NCBI GenBank assembly: GCA_015680905.1
Contig: CM027378.1
Coordinates: 45,400,001 to 45,464,000 of the forward strand
Source: Coptis chinensis
Lineage: Eukaryota > Streptophyta > Magnoliopsida > Ranunculales > Ranunculaceae
Length of the DNA stretch: 64,000 nt
Direction of reading: 5' to 3'
The translations under genes and the position numbers were made by a program. The stretch's first letter is position 1. Every line of letters begins with the position of its first letter. The notes below the pieces were generated by a model, which was not told the origin of the DNA, ran no database searches, and saw nothing but the letters and a program-made list of their open reading frames with translations. Of this stretch, positions 1-12,490 are shown one piece after another.

Positions 1-213
1 ATCTTGAACTCGTGGGTAACTATTGTGAACAATGAGAATCTAATCATCATCACGTAAACGCTCCCACACGCAACTATGTCGTTGGCATGTGTTACGTTGT
101 GGTGTGACAGATACAACACCATTTTTGAGAACTCGTGGATGACTGTTGTGAACAGCGGGAATCTCATCCTTACCCCGTAAACGATCCCACGCGATATGAT
201 GTTGTTGGCGTGT

Positions 214-3200
214 TGTCACACACCGAATTTCGACAGAATTCAGAAAAAACAACATTATATCCCGACTCTTCGATCTTCGAGGTGTGATGCACTCTCCACT
301 TCCAAAAACCCATAAACAGTTTAAATATGCGGATAATTAAAAACCAATAAAATTTTTAACTTAAACAAAAGTCCTCTTCATTAAAAAAAATTCGCAAATA
401 AGATTAGGTTACAAATCTCCTTTCAACAACTCTTTAATTTTACATTGTCTAGACTAAAAATCTATATCACCTCAAGGGAAAACAAAACATATCGTGAAAT
501 GCAATGCTAACGCAAACCACAAGCATCAACCAACCTTCTTCAACACTAAACCTGTCAAGACTTATCAACTATGTTCATTTAATGAACACACCCGATAAGC
601 AAACATGCAAATCGGGTTAGCATTATAACAATGCTGGTGTGAGTAACCCTAAAATAAAACATATACTTATACATATATATACACAATCCATAAGGCAGTT
701 AGTTCCTCCACCGAGACGCCTTAACTTCTAACAACTAATACAACATCCTTAAGTACAATAATTAAGGCAGGTAGTTCCTCCACTGAGGCGCCTTAGCTTC
801 CCAACAATAATACAACGGTATGTAGTTCCTCCACCGAGGCGCCTTAGGTTCTAACTAAACTACTAACCAGCCAAACATATTTTATACTTACTGTATTTCA
901 TGCTCAATTACAAAGTGGGTCGTCTCTGCACAAGTAATTAGTTTGACCCACCCTTCTGCAAAACCATATACAATCATCTATCTAAAGGTATATCAATAAC
1001 CCACATATTACCATAATTATATTATTTAAGGCTTTCTTTTCGTGTCCCTAAAATCACGTCAGATCTATGTCTTACCTAGTTTCTCTGGCTACCACAATCG
1101 CTTCCCAACGCCGACATGTACATCCACATGCCTCCCCTTACATAATGAACCACTCGCGCGTAACTACCCGAACGGGATGCCGCGACACCGTAACCCTCAC
1201 ACGAAAGCCATTATGTAAGTACTGCCATTATTCGACATAAAATATCGCGCATCTCGTTCTAATTTTGCTAACGGAATAATCAAGCCACCATTCGGCTATG
1301 CGGAAAGGGCCATTCAATTCCGACCAAACGCCAGAAGGGCCAATCACATTACTTACGCCAGAAGGGCCATTCAGATTCACTGAAACGCCAGAAAGGCCAA
1401 TCATATCACATACACCCATCACAAGGGCCAAATCACATGAGTTGTGGTAGCTAGGTTTTAGGATTTTCGTTACGTAATTTATTCCAGTGTCATACATTTA
1501 TGACTCATAATAATTCCACTATATCACATGCAGGTCAAATACCTTATTGCACTAAGCCACAATATTTAGAAATATCTCAATTATATCTCATAACTACTTT
1601 CATTCTTTCACGTGTCAATATATTATTGCACTACGCCACACTCCCGTGGGAAATATCTACAAATACTCTACTACCTTCTAGTAGCATCTCACAGATAAAA
1701 TAATGGAGCGTTTATACATTTATTTCTCCAAAACTATTGCATTTAATATATATATCCCAACATATTATATAATGTCACAATTGCTTCAAACGTATCGCAT
1801 ACATTTTTATAGCGTTTTAGGAATATTATATCTCCTAAAGTTTCTATCTCATCACGTGTCAAAATATACACATTATCAACGTCAAATCTTTCCTAGATAC
1901 TGACAACCAAATTTATACAAGCTTCGATAATATTTTATTACTACATTTGTCCATATTCTTAAATATGTGAACAACTGGAAAAATCAACATTCCACAGTCA
2001 ACGGTCAAAGGTCAAAGTCAACGCATCATTGTCCAAGTCAAATTGTCGTTTCCATATTCAACAGGTTCAGGATCATAGCCATGGTTCATGGCTAAGGGCA
2101 AATGTGTATGGTTCATGGGCTCATGACTAAGGTAATGGTTCGGACCCAACTAGCCGAGCCCAAACCCCAAACCTTAGAACCCAAAAGTCTAAATGTTGAA
2201 AGACCCATTTGGATCTCTATTAAGTCCTATGGACTGGCCCCAAACAATATTAGAAACTGGCCCAAAATAGTTAAGTGGTTCGGCCCAAAGAAAGAAAAAT
2301 AGAATTGGCCTAAAACTTTACTTGGTTCGGCCCAAAGAAATAAAGGAAAATTGGCCCAAAGACTAAAAATGAAAATAGCCCAAAACAACTAAACTAGAAT
2401 CCGGCCCAACCAAACAAAACCAAAAGGCTTTGGCCCAATGCCCAAGCCCAGCCGGTCATCTCCCTCACCAACTCTCTTCCTCCACCACACCAGCTCACGC
2501 TGGCCACCACCATCTCCCATTTCAACCAACCGAAACTACTCCTAAACACAAACCCTACAACTTTAATAAAATCCAAAAACTCAATTCTTGAATTTAAAAT
2601 CTTCAACCAAAACTGGATCTGGAAGCTTCTCGCCGCCATTAACGATTTCTCCAAGTTCCCAACCGCCCCCAACAGCACTCAAACCCCTCACCACAAGTCT
2701 ACAACCCATCATCAGTCCACAACAAAACAAAAACAACAATAACCCACCAAAACAAAACAACATAATTTAAGGGCAGTAAGATTCATGGGTTGGCGCCTCC
2801 ATGAATGCCTGTTCATAGCTTCAATAGTCTACCCAATTTCAATCCAGACGTCCAACCAACACACCACATACAAAACATAATAATAAAAAGGTTCAAATAG
2901 AAATACTAGCGATTTCTTCTTGTCATTGGACTCGCTGACGCCGCCGATTGACGCTCCTTTGAGCTTACAGACAAAGACAATAACTTTTGTTTTCAATACT
3001 CTAATAACAACTAACCATATATACAGAACTCAGTTTAACACTAACGACACACGACGAGGAAGAGCAAACAGTAAAAATGAGTGAAAAACATTAGACTGTA
3101 GAACTGTTTCGGTATATCGGTGAAGTAGAAAAACTAACTACTCACCTGTATTAAAACTCGACGAATCTCTCATCGTCCGAACCGTCACGCTCCCACGCTC

Positions 3201-3437
3201 TAGCAATCCAGCTTCTATCTCTGCCTCCATTTTTATTTTATTTTATTCTCTAAAAACCCTATTCTCTAGAACAATGTGATTATATACTTGGGTTTGAAAC
3301 CCAAACCCAACACAGACTCGGGCCCAGAAACAAGGCCCACATATCCCAAATCCAATCCAGCGAATTTTAAATAAATAAATAAATAAATTAATTAATAAAT
3401 TAATAACTAAATACGTATTTTAAATACGGGCGTTACA
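214..3437 (-). mobile_element. Long solo-LTR-like element nested in element A
   Basis: The insert is flanked by a perfect 5-bp duplication CGTGT (209-213 and 3438-3442). On the minus strand it begins TGTAACGCCCG and ends GTGTGTGACA, the TG...CA form of an LTR. It interrupts the gag region of element A, whose two halves continue on either side. I see no coding domain in its 3.2 kb, so I read it as a solo LTR of a long-LTR gypsy-type family (Tekay/Del-like, inferred). Internal features are shared with the element at 5778-8609: a TTGACTTTGACC-type tract (1990-2040) and short tandem blocks (675-850 and 1290-1400). Confidence 0.7.
675..850. repeat. Tandem block inside the nested LTR
   Basis: Three copies of a unit containing TAGTTCCTCCACCGAGGCG, followed by CCTTA, start near 694, 765 and 823, separated by AT-rich spacers with AATACAAC. 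A second, shorter series with CGCCAGAAGGGCCA units lies at 1290-1400. The blocks belong to the LTR and are not genic. Confidence 0.7.
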
Positions 3438-3846
3438 CGTGTGTTATGGTGTGGTGTGATAGATTTCACATCATCTTCAAGAGGAATGGTTTGTTTCTGA
3501 TGACGCTTGTAGTAATTGTTCTATTTTCGTACACGCTTGAACTTTCAAGGAAGTGCTTCTCGAAACATTGAACGTATATTATTAGCATCAGATGGCGAAG
3601 AATCTTCAGAGGCAATAACTTCGCGCTGAATACTTTGGTGCATCGGTGGAACGGTCATAGGGTCACGTGCAACCTGGTGTTGAAAAAGAGTATCAGGAAT
3701 TAGTTCGTGCCAGGTTGACCTTGAACATCATGTTCGTGATGATCATCAGTAAGTGTATCAGGAACTTGAGCTCTTCTAGTATTCGTCATAACTTATGTAG
3801 AACGTGATCAAGGGTGTTGAATAAGAACCGCAGACGGCGCCAATTA

Positions 3847-4344
3847 TGTTTCGACCAAATCTGATCAAAACACTAAGTGGTGATGAAAGAGATGAATATC
3901 GTAGAAAAGTAATGGAAAAAGTAATGGTGATTGAGAGAATGATGAGACTGTACCTTTCGGTTGCCTACGTACCCAAATTATTGATGGGATCAAGTCTCAA
4001 GATCGTAGTTCTCTATGAAAAATAGTTTTGTATTTATATAGGTAGAGTAGAGACTCCTTGTAGCTCAAGTATTCTTGTAGCTTAAGTAATTGTAATTGTA
4101 ATTGAATATAACTCTCAACTGATAATTATTTCTTTGATAAGAAATGAATATGGACATAAATTAATTTACGTTAGTGGCAAGTCATGTGGCTAAAGTTCAT
4201 CCTTAGACACATGAGTTAATGGACCTGTACATTGATCCATGGTATTGCAAATTAGGTTTTAGCCCTGTCGATTAAACGAATAAAATGGAGATCCCTACTA
4301 ATAGACGTTTGCCACGTAGGTGGGGTCAAAACAGACTTCTAACA
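3847..4344 (-). repeat. 5' LTR of element A
   Basis: On the minus strand it starts TGTTAGAAGTCTG and ends GGTCGAAACA, so it has TG...CA ends. A TATA-like CTATATAAATAC stretch lies about 320 bp into it (near 4030), where an LTR promoter would sit. It aligns almost end to end with 58880-59353. The sister 3' LTR is outside the window. Confidence 0.75.
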
Positions 4345-5640
4345 TGATTAGTGGTATTTATTTGTTCAATATATTCCATCAACTCATATACAATCTCACT
4401 TAGTTAATAGTTTTCTTTGCAAATGCATTGCTCTGGTCAGTATTAGCTCATATTTTAAAGAAAAAAAGCACTTAGGCAAAAGTTATCACTAAGCACATTA
4501 TTACACGCATATGCAATAAAGAAAGTACTTAGGTTTACACACTATCGAAGCCATATCATTATTAACCCAACGGTACATATATATGAAATAAAATACCTTT
4601 ACTGTAGTCATAAACTTGTTAAACCCTTGACCCATGTAACATAAACTACTAAAGTATATTCAAACCAAAGACAAAAAATGGCTCACCATCACCAATACCC
4701 TTACGGTTCTCTTGTATGTATCACACATTCATGTATTTTACAAAGAAAAAAAAAATCACATCACTCCTCGTCCTACCAAACATCTATGCCACCACTCTCT
4801 AAGTCTTAATCTATGAACATTATATCTCCCTACATTCATCTATTCTTTGACATAGAATGATGTAGTGCATCTCTCTTAGTAGAAATTTACATGTCATAAT
4901 CTCATTATAATCATATAGTAATAGACTGGACTGTTAGAGTAATATTGAAGAACCTAGCTTGTTGTCTCAAATATAATAATCAGTTCATTGTCGTAAGATA
5001 AACATGCAATCAACCACTTAGGCCCAAAATCACTTCTTTATATAAGCTAAGTACCAATATAAGCTTAAAAAATTGCACTTACCGTAGGTAAACTTAAGAT
5101 TCCTTTGCCCATTTTGTTTGTTTTTCAGCGACAGTCTTTCTTTTTTATTTTAACTTGAAAATGCAAACATTGAAAACAGTGATGATCTCAAACTCTTTCA
5201 TAATCTTACGACCTGAAAATGCAAACAATGAAAATAATGATGATCTCAAACACTGAAAACCGCCAATTTCACTTGATTGCTTTGAGAGAGGAGTATTTTT
5301 AGTTTGAGGAGGAAATGGAATACTTTTGTTTATTTGCCTTCAAAGTTCACTTGAATTTCTTTTTAACCAATCTGTGTTTCCAATATTGCCTACAATGGGA
5401 AAGGCAATATGTAATCACAAAGTATTCCATTTCTACTTACATAAAAAGAAAAAAGTCGTATATATAAAACAGCTGATGCAATAATTTGATATGAAACATT
5501 TCAGACTATTCAGTTTAATATCAATTTTTTCTTCCTCCGATAACAGAGCATAAGACCATCAATCAACATGGAAAAACAATCATACTTATAACTCATTTTT
5601 TAGGAATACAATATTCTACGATATCAAGAAGTCAACTTAC
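4345..5640. other. AT-rich gap with a 41-bp direct repeat
   Basis: I recognise no gene here. The only clear structure is an imperfect direct repeat of about 41 bp (5155-5195 and 5213-5253) containing TGAAAATGCAAACA and GATGATCTCAAAC. This stretch could hold the 3' end of the minus-strand exons described at 5641-5717 and 9088-9270, but I could not extend them into it. Confidence 0.4.
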
Positions 5641-5717
5641 TGGTTATGGTATTAACTTCTGCCTTTTTCAGAGCGACTATAAATTGTCTTCTCTTAGTTT
5701 CGTCACTATCTTTCATC
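5641..5717 (-). pseudogene. Candidate exon, unrecognised basic protein
   Basis: On the minus strand, TTTGCAG precedes an open 77-bp stretch that ends at a GTAAGT donor. In the only open phase it gives a 25-residue charged helix-like peptide starting MKDSDETKRRQF. The splice sites and charged composition resemble the exon at 9088-9270 on the same strand, so the two may belong to one gene. A 2.8 kb solo LTR now lies between them. The family is not recognised, and this could be chance. Confidence 0.3.
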
Positions 5718-5777
5718 CTGCAAATGTAATCCATGTTTCTCAATGACTTTCACATACAAAACTGTTAAGTGAGTTAT

Positions 5778-8609
5778 TATAACACCCCGTGTTTTTATTC
5801 GTTTATTTTCCTAATAATAATATTAATAGATAATGGATTAAATAAAATAGGATAAGTGTTAGTGGAAATAGGAGACGTGGGTTTATGGGATAAAACTTCT
5901 TCCCTATTTCGGGGGTTTTGTTTTTAACAGAAAGGAAACAGAATAGAGTTGGTCAAAAACACAGCGAGGGTTTTAGAAAAAAATGGGAGTTTTAATCGAC
6001 AGCCAGAAAAAAGAAGTTTTTGGTAGGCTGGTTGATAGTCGGAGCGCTAAAGGTGAGTATAGAATACCTCAATTCATTTAAACATGAAATTTCTTACTCT
6101 TACAACATGTTTTGGGTTTCTTCGACAAAGTTATCTTTGCTATCGGTTTTACGCTTTCTTGCTCATGGTAAGTTTACGTGTTTTACTCCCTCTGTATCTA
6201 TGTAGAGGAATTGGAGAATATCTATTGTGTTCACATGATAAATTTTATATGGTTTAACCACTGTTATCGTTGGTTGAGATTGTCGACATTGTCGACAGAA
6301 AATCTGCCCCAATCCTTTGAAATAAAACGAATACATAATTTGTTTATGATTACTTGTAAGTGGAACTAGATAAGTATCTATCGCGTTTGATTGGTATTGA
6401 CGACAATTTGTTGGTGTCGTGCGATTGACTTGTTGAAGCTTCGGGAGGAGCAAGAATCCGTTTAAAAAAAAAAAAAAAACCCCAAATCGTCATGATTTTG
6501 TTGATTGTTTGAATAATTGGTTTGGTTGTGTAATGGAGGTTGAGAGGGGTTGTTGAAGCTTAGAAGCCGGTTGTTAATGGCGGCAACAAAGAAATTTCGC
6601 ATGAGGTTATGTGAACATTTGTTGCTTTGGTTTTGATGCATACTAGAATGATAATGGATGTCGGGAATTAAAGGTTTGATGGTTGGGTTAATGTGTGGTG
6701 GTTGGGGATTTGAAGAAGCTTTAGAAAGGGGTTTTCGTAATGGCGTCGACCTCGATTTTGTCAAGATAAGGAAATCACGTTTTGAGGGTATCGGTGGATT
6801 GGGTTTTTGAGAGGAGTCAAACCGCGGGCTTTAAATTGTAGATAGGATGGTGGGTGGTGGTGGTTGATTGGTGGAAGCGGCGAGCTGGTGAGGGAGGAGG
6901 AAGATGAACAGTGTCATTTTTTTTGTTGGGCTTGGGTGTTTAATTTGTTTGAAATTCAATTTGGATTTTTAGTTTAGACTATGGGCTTTAGGCTTTGGGC
7001 TTTTGGGGTTAGATAAGTTTAGACTGGTTGACTGCTGTTGACCCTTGGCAGGTCGACTTTGACTTTGACTTTGACCAGGATTGACTTTGACTAGAGTTGA
7101 CTTTGACCAGTTGACCCAATTTGACCTTTTTACTCAGATTATGATTTGGGCTATTAGGATAGGTCTAGGGCTATTACCCTGTTTGGCTTAGGCTAAGACT
7201 TTTCTAAATATACTTGTGTACGTGTATTAAATACTATGTGATATTTCAGTTTTATGATATACAACGTTATGACACTTAGACATCAATCTAATTAATCACG
7301 CGTAAACAAAAAATACATGAATCAAGATACTACTTCGTTCTCGAAAATAATACATGCAATACGGTTCAATAATGTGTAAACAAATTTACCACCCTCTTTT
7401 AAAACTCTCCACGCCTCAAGTTTTGGAATTGAGTTTTATGATTGTTGATGTCATATATTAGGTGGGCATTTATTGAATGTGCCATAAATGACCCGTTAGT
7501 GTTATATAGGGGTATTCATTGAATGTGCCATGAATGACCCGGGTATTCATTGAATGTGCCATGAATGACCAGATTGTTTGGACTACCCTAAAGAGGAACT
7601 AAGGTATTCGCCTTACGGGTTAGTTGTATTCCTTGAGTGTACGAGAATGTAGGATTGGGTATTCCTTGAATGTGGCAGGAATGACCCAGGGTATTCATTG
7701 AATGTGCCATGAATGACCAGATTATTTGGACTGCCCTAGAGAGGAACTAAGGTATTCGCCTTGCGGGTTAGTTGTATTCTTTGATTATACGAGTATTTGG
7801 GTTTACTTTTGAATACCTAATATAATATCTACATATGTTATATAGAAGTTCTAACTTTCTTTTGCAGGAGGGTAGGACTTAATAACATTTTGTGCAGGGA
7901 TGCGCGGTCCTACCCTTATACAGCAGTGGATATCGGTAAGTTTTAATTCAATGGTTTGGATATTAAAACGAGTTATTAGAATGAGTTAATATAATGGAAG
8001 TTTTGCTTGGGAAGAAATTATGCCGGTTAAAATGACGGAACTACCTGTCTTCCAAGCTGTGAATGATTAAGTTATGGGATAATATAAAGTGATTGTTTGA
8101 ATAATTAAAGTATGATAATGGTCTTATGTGGTTAGTCTACTCATACCAAAGAAATTTCATTTTGTGACCCATGTTTGCTTTGTTTTGGCAACGTGGGTGT
8201 GTTCTTGGGAACATAGGTGGAAGGCAGTGGAACCGCGGCGTGTGATTTGGATTCTCGCCTGGAGCAGTCTGGGAGTTTAATTTATTAGGTCTGATCTTTT
8301 GGAAGGATGTAATAACGTAGGTTACATTTTTTTATATGACATGAGAATCTGATGTTGGAAATTGTTATTCTTAAAGTTTGTTTATGTTTGTATTGGGATG
8401 GAAGAAAGTTTCTAATAAAGTGATAGTTGAGGAATTTGGAGATTTTTGTTGTTAAGTTGATCCTGTTGTGATGTGGGTTTTAGGTTTTGACATGTGTTGT
8501 ATCCCCCGTCATAGCCCTGGTTTTTAGACAATTGAACCAAGTGATGGTTGAGATATTTATATTTCAATTATTCATTTTTTGTAATTGTTTAGAAATTCGG
8601 GCTGTGACA
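5778..8609 (+). mobile_element. Long solo-LTR-like element
   Basis: The element is flanked by the 5-bp duplication GTTAT (5773-5777 and 8610-8614). It begins TATAACACCCCG (one change from the usual TGTAACACCCC) and ends GGGCTGTGACA. There is no protein domain. It has the same plan as 214-3437: an AT-rich promoter-like start, then TTGACTTTGACC repeats (7030-7130), then tandem repeats (7440-7745). The two are distant members of one long-LTR family, and internal recombination between two LTRs would explain the solo form. A TATA-like motif and an ATG-bearing GC-rich leader (5970-6060) may be the old LTR promoter. Confidence 0.7.
7440..7745 (+). repeat. Tandem repeat inside solo LTR
   Basis: Units containing ATTCATTGAATGTGCCATGA, followed by ATGACC, recur at about 7467, 7511, 7543 and 7692. 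A longer block with AGAGGAACTAAGGTATTCGC is duplicated about 140 bp apart (near 7591 and 7740). It is part of the LTR. Confidence 0.7.
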
Positions 8610-9087
8610 GTTATGTTATTGCAACATGCACCAACAGGGACCAATACTCTGCAACATTGCAATGCAAAGATATATAGAGATAAAATATGGAGGCGGTTTT
8701 GCCCATACAACATGTTCCTCCCATGGAAAGGTAGGCTTATCAGAAATAATTCGCAGATAGAAAATACCTTAGAGTAACCACTTTCAACAATCAATCAAAA
8801 CATAAAAAGGCTTTTAAGATAGTGTCGTGATTCATATAGGTGATATACTTAATATAATGCACATATTGGCTGAGATGGTGTCTCATATGCAGTGTATACT
8901 GATAACAATCCCCATTGTAACTGCAAATGTTGAGGATGAGAAGGACACATAGTCCAGAAGCATAAGCTAGAATAAATCTACTTTGTTCTTTGAAACAGAA
9001 TTTCATATTGTACCTCTCCAACCAATTCAAGCCACCCATTAATAAGTTTACTTGGAAATGAGATGTAACTGTGGATGACTAACATAC
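8610..9087. other. Gap, nothing recognised
   Basis: Sequence between the solo LTR and the candidate exon at 9088. Short open frames exist on both strands but none resembles a known family or has convincing splice sites. Confidence 0.3.
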
Positions 9088-9270
9088 CTTATTTAGCTCC
9101 GCCTTCACTTTTCTTAGCTTAATCTTTAACTCCTCAATATCCCTGGCCAGCTTGGATTCCCCCTTAGCCTCATCTACTCTCCCATCATCCACATCCTTAG
9201 TTATGTTCAACTCTTTGACATCCTATTTCAACTCCTGCACATCCTTGAGTACTTTCATGTCCATAGCAAC
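9088..9270 (-). pseudogene. Candidate coiled-coil exon with an in-frame stop
   Basis: On the minus strand, GGTAG is followed by a 183-bp (61-codon) stretch that ends at a good GTATGTT donor. The translation is strongly charged with heptad-like Leu/Ile/Val spacing (for example DIEELKIKLRKVKAEL), typical of a coiled coil. One TAG stop interrupts codon 16. No family is recognised. The stop, and the solo LTR further along the same strand, suggest a decayed gene. A possible upstream exon with ATG lies near 9458 on the minus strand, but it is weak. Confidence 0.4.
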
Positions 9271-10643
9271 CTACCAAAAGGAAAAACCCAACTTCTATAT
9301 AATGATTTCCTATAAGAGATATTAGTACTCTAATATATTATGTATTACAAAATAAAAAAATCACGGGATGTTAGTCATACTGGAGAATGGGATCGACTGA
9401 GGAAAACGACTCTCAGTTTGCTCTCTTCGATGTGTCTTTCATTATCTTTCATGAATTGTTAAAAAAAATGTGAAAACAGTAAGAGCAATGAAACAAACCA
9501 AAACCTGAGAACTTTTCATACTCACCAAGCTATTCCTCCTCTTTTGTCCCAGAGAAGACTCTGATACTAATCAAAAGCCCTTAGTCCTGACAAACCCCTT
9601 CTACTGAACATGCATCCAATCTACTATATTACTCAAACAAAGTGAAACCAAAGAAAATAAAATAATAATTATATAATATTGAAACACTAAAGGAAAGAGA
9701 AAGGAATAAGAGCCACATAGTTATATATAAGAATTGATGAAACCAACCTGAGAATTACGAGAGCAATGATTGAATGGTTTCTTCTGGTTTTACCACATCA
9801 AAAGACTTGGCTGTAGATAATTGAAAGCAAAACAGAGTTTCAAAATAACGTATTTAAAACAAACTCAGTGAGACATTCTAACAATCACTTAAGATGTAGT
9901 AACACACTCAAGCGCTACTAAGCTAAAGATCTTTTCGAGATACATAGAACCATAAGATGGATCAAGTCCAACAAAAAGCCTTTTCTACAAACAAAAAGTA
10001 CTAATAAAGTAAAGTCTAGGTATGCTGTTTTATTTCTTCTAAACATGCTACTTTTCAAACCCATTGTTGAGTAGCTTATTGATGTGGTAACCACACTGAA
10101 AAACATTTCTAATAATGCATGCTTTCTATAGAAACCAACATACAAAGATTTTTTTTAATATTCAAAAACAAATATTTTGATAATTTCATGGTGACAATGA
10201 TTATTATTAATTGTAATACCTTAATATCTTATTGATGATAATTTGTTCAAGATTTGGATAACCAAACCAATCACTGATACTACACCTTACACATGACAAT
10301 ATAATCTTCTTAAATTCACACAACTTACGATTTTCATTACTAACAATATCACAGCCATCAAGTACTGTTAACTCTATATGCAACTTACCCTAGGTACTCA
10401 CCCATCCTAAAACTTGGGTGGTAAAGTTCACCCCCACTTTTCTGTAAAACATGGTGATCTGATGACTACAACATAATAGTACAACAAACAGTGCTCCTCA
10501 ACCAAACATACTACTACATAGACATGCAACAACATTAACTGCCCAACAGACAACTCATAATCAACTGACCCGCCAACTATTGAAACAAACCAAAACCACA
10601 TAGACAATCCATTTAAAAATGAGAAGGTACCTCACATGTTGCG
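9271..10643. other. Gap, nothing recognised
   Basis: AT-rich DNA without a gene I can support. It may include upstream parts of the minus-strand coiled-coil gene. Confidence 0.3.
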
Positions 10644-11300
10644 TGATATTCGCACCTTTGCGTGTGTTGGAGATTTGTTTTATCTACTATGTTCGGTGTA
10701 AACTCAATTTTTTCCTTACTCACATGATTTTCATTCGTTTAGCTCGAGTAGGAATTTGTTCCACCTAAAGTCTAGGACAACTTACAACTTGATTATGCTC
10801 TTAGGGAACTAGTGAGTAAGTTATTTATTGGGATTGTTTTATACTAAAACTACTTAGCTATTTTTTTTTAGATTCTTTAAAGTTACGTAACATGCACACT
10901 AAAACAGAGTAAAAATCGATTTATAGAAAGGTGTGGAGAGTTAGTTCTCCTAATGTGAAAACAACCTCTATTGTTTGACTCTAGTTTATTGCATCTTACA
11001 TTCTTTTAGAATTCATAGACAAATCCTAATAAGATTGTATTTTTGATCTCTAACAATACAACTTATCTCTAAGATTATATTGCTAGCATGAGAAACCAAG
11101 GAAATGACTTATCTCTAAATCATCAACTTAATTCCTAACTAGACTCTACACCACTACCATTTTGGGGTAGGATATAAAGTCTAGTTTGTTTTTCCTAAAC
11201 AACTAACTAGAAAATCAATACAAAAGGGGTTCCTCACATGCATAGTAGGTAGAGTTGTTATATTTATTTTCAATCAGTAACTTAATCCTTAAATTAAAAT
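10644..11300 (-). repeat. LTR fragment, family X (3' half)
   Basis: From TGATATTCGCACC the sequence follows the solo LTR at 28245-29882 for about 600 bp (shared GTTCGGTGTAAACTCAAT, CCTAAAGTCTAGGACAAC and ACTAGTGAGTAAG). It is truncated at the right, where similarity fades near 11250-11300. It faces the other half-LTR at 11778. Confidence 0.55.
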
Positions 11301-11777
11301 GTTAATAGATCTTCTCGGTTAGAAGCTAACTAATTTTCTCTCTATGTTGAATGGTTAGCTGATTTTCTCTGTGTTCACAATGAAGACATTGACAAGTAGT
11401 GCACCATCAACCTCATGGAAGACAAAAGCCAATAAAATAATAGGTATTTGATTCTGAGACTTCTTATTAGGTGAAGCATTGATTTTGGTTAAATTTAAGA
11501 TTTTTTGGGGTCAATTGGTTTGTAATCGACAAAGAATTACCCAATACTAGATTTAGAAGTTACTGGGAAGATGATTACTAGTAGTTGAGATTAAGATTAA
11601 GTGACATGAGCATTCTTGAACATTGTGATTTATTTTCTTCAGGGGATTGTTGAGAATCAACCAAAGATGCCAAAAAAGTCATTGCATGTTTTACGATCCA
11701 TCAATGGTACCTTCTCATTTTGGAGCAATTTGAGAGACGATAAACACACTGTTTTGGATCAAATTGATTGGCGCAAT

Positions 11778-12490
11778 GATAAGCACCCAAAACTGTAATA
11801 TTAAACCCCATTGAGACATATCAATTTGGTTAATTATGTTTTTAATAATCATGAAATAATTATATTTTTGTACTTTTGCAGGTTTTCGCAGTAGACATGA
11901 AAATATTGGTTAAACTTACGTTAAAGCACGGGAATGATGTATATCTAAAGTCCTCCAAATCAGCCGTGGGAAGCTCAATGAAGACGGGGAAGAAAAGCAT
12001 CAACTTTCGGAGCTCATATCTCTTGAACCTGGCGGCAAATAAGATGTCCAGATGATCAGCACGACTAACTCTATCTCAGGCTAGAAATTGCAAAAATTGA
12101 TGTCCGGGCCCACCAATTGACACAACAAATGGACCCACCTTCCGGGCTCACAAGAAGAGATGAGTCATCAATCATGGAGCATGTCAAGACAAAAGTGCCA
12201 AATTATTGGCACAAATGGACACCTTGTATGTGGTTAAATGATGTTTATCCAAAATAGTGAAATTTTGGCATGATTTGGTTTTTAAGATAAGTTTGTAATA
12301 AATGTAATAAAGAGGGGGAGGTGATTTCACGTGGGAAGGAAAGGAGAGAAAACTTAAGTGTGGGCTAATTTTTGGAGTAGTTAGCTATCTTATTCTTCTT
12401 CTTGCTCCCTCTTACCTTAGCATGATACTTATCCCATGATCATGAGCTAGACTCTCCATTTATAGAGGGTTAATGATGCTCATATATACA
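11778..12490 (+). repeat. LTR fragment, family X (5' half)
   Basis: It begins TGATAAGCACCCAAAACTG, the same start as the reverse complement of the solo LTR at 28245-29882. It shares the TCAATTTGGTTAATTATG block, the 'rule' segment around 11985-12040 (GAGCTCATATCTCTTGAACC) and the ATCATGAGCTAGA...GAGGGTTAATGATGCTC block (12438-12482). It lacks the LTR end, so it is truncated at the right. Confidence 0.55.

Larger units (their letters stand above)
1..4344 (-). mobile_element. LTR retrotransposon A, partial (5' LTR plus decayed gag-like region)
   Basis: Read on the minus strand, an LTR of about 498 bp (3847-4344) is followed at once by a primer-binding-site-like stretch (ATTGGCGCCGTCTGCGG, about 3828-3845) and then by a gag-like reading frame. 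That frame begins with ATG near 3790 and is broken by stops and frameshifts. It runs left, is interrupted by a nested element (214-3437), resumes at 213-1 and leaves the window. A second copy of the LTR, primer site and early gag lies at 58880-59870 in the opposite orientation, which confirms that this is a repeat family. The primer site suits a Ty3/gypsy-type element, but no polymerase domain is visible, so the superfamily is an inference. The element is dead. Confidence 0.7.
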
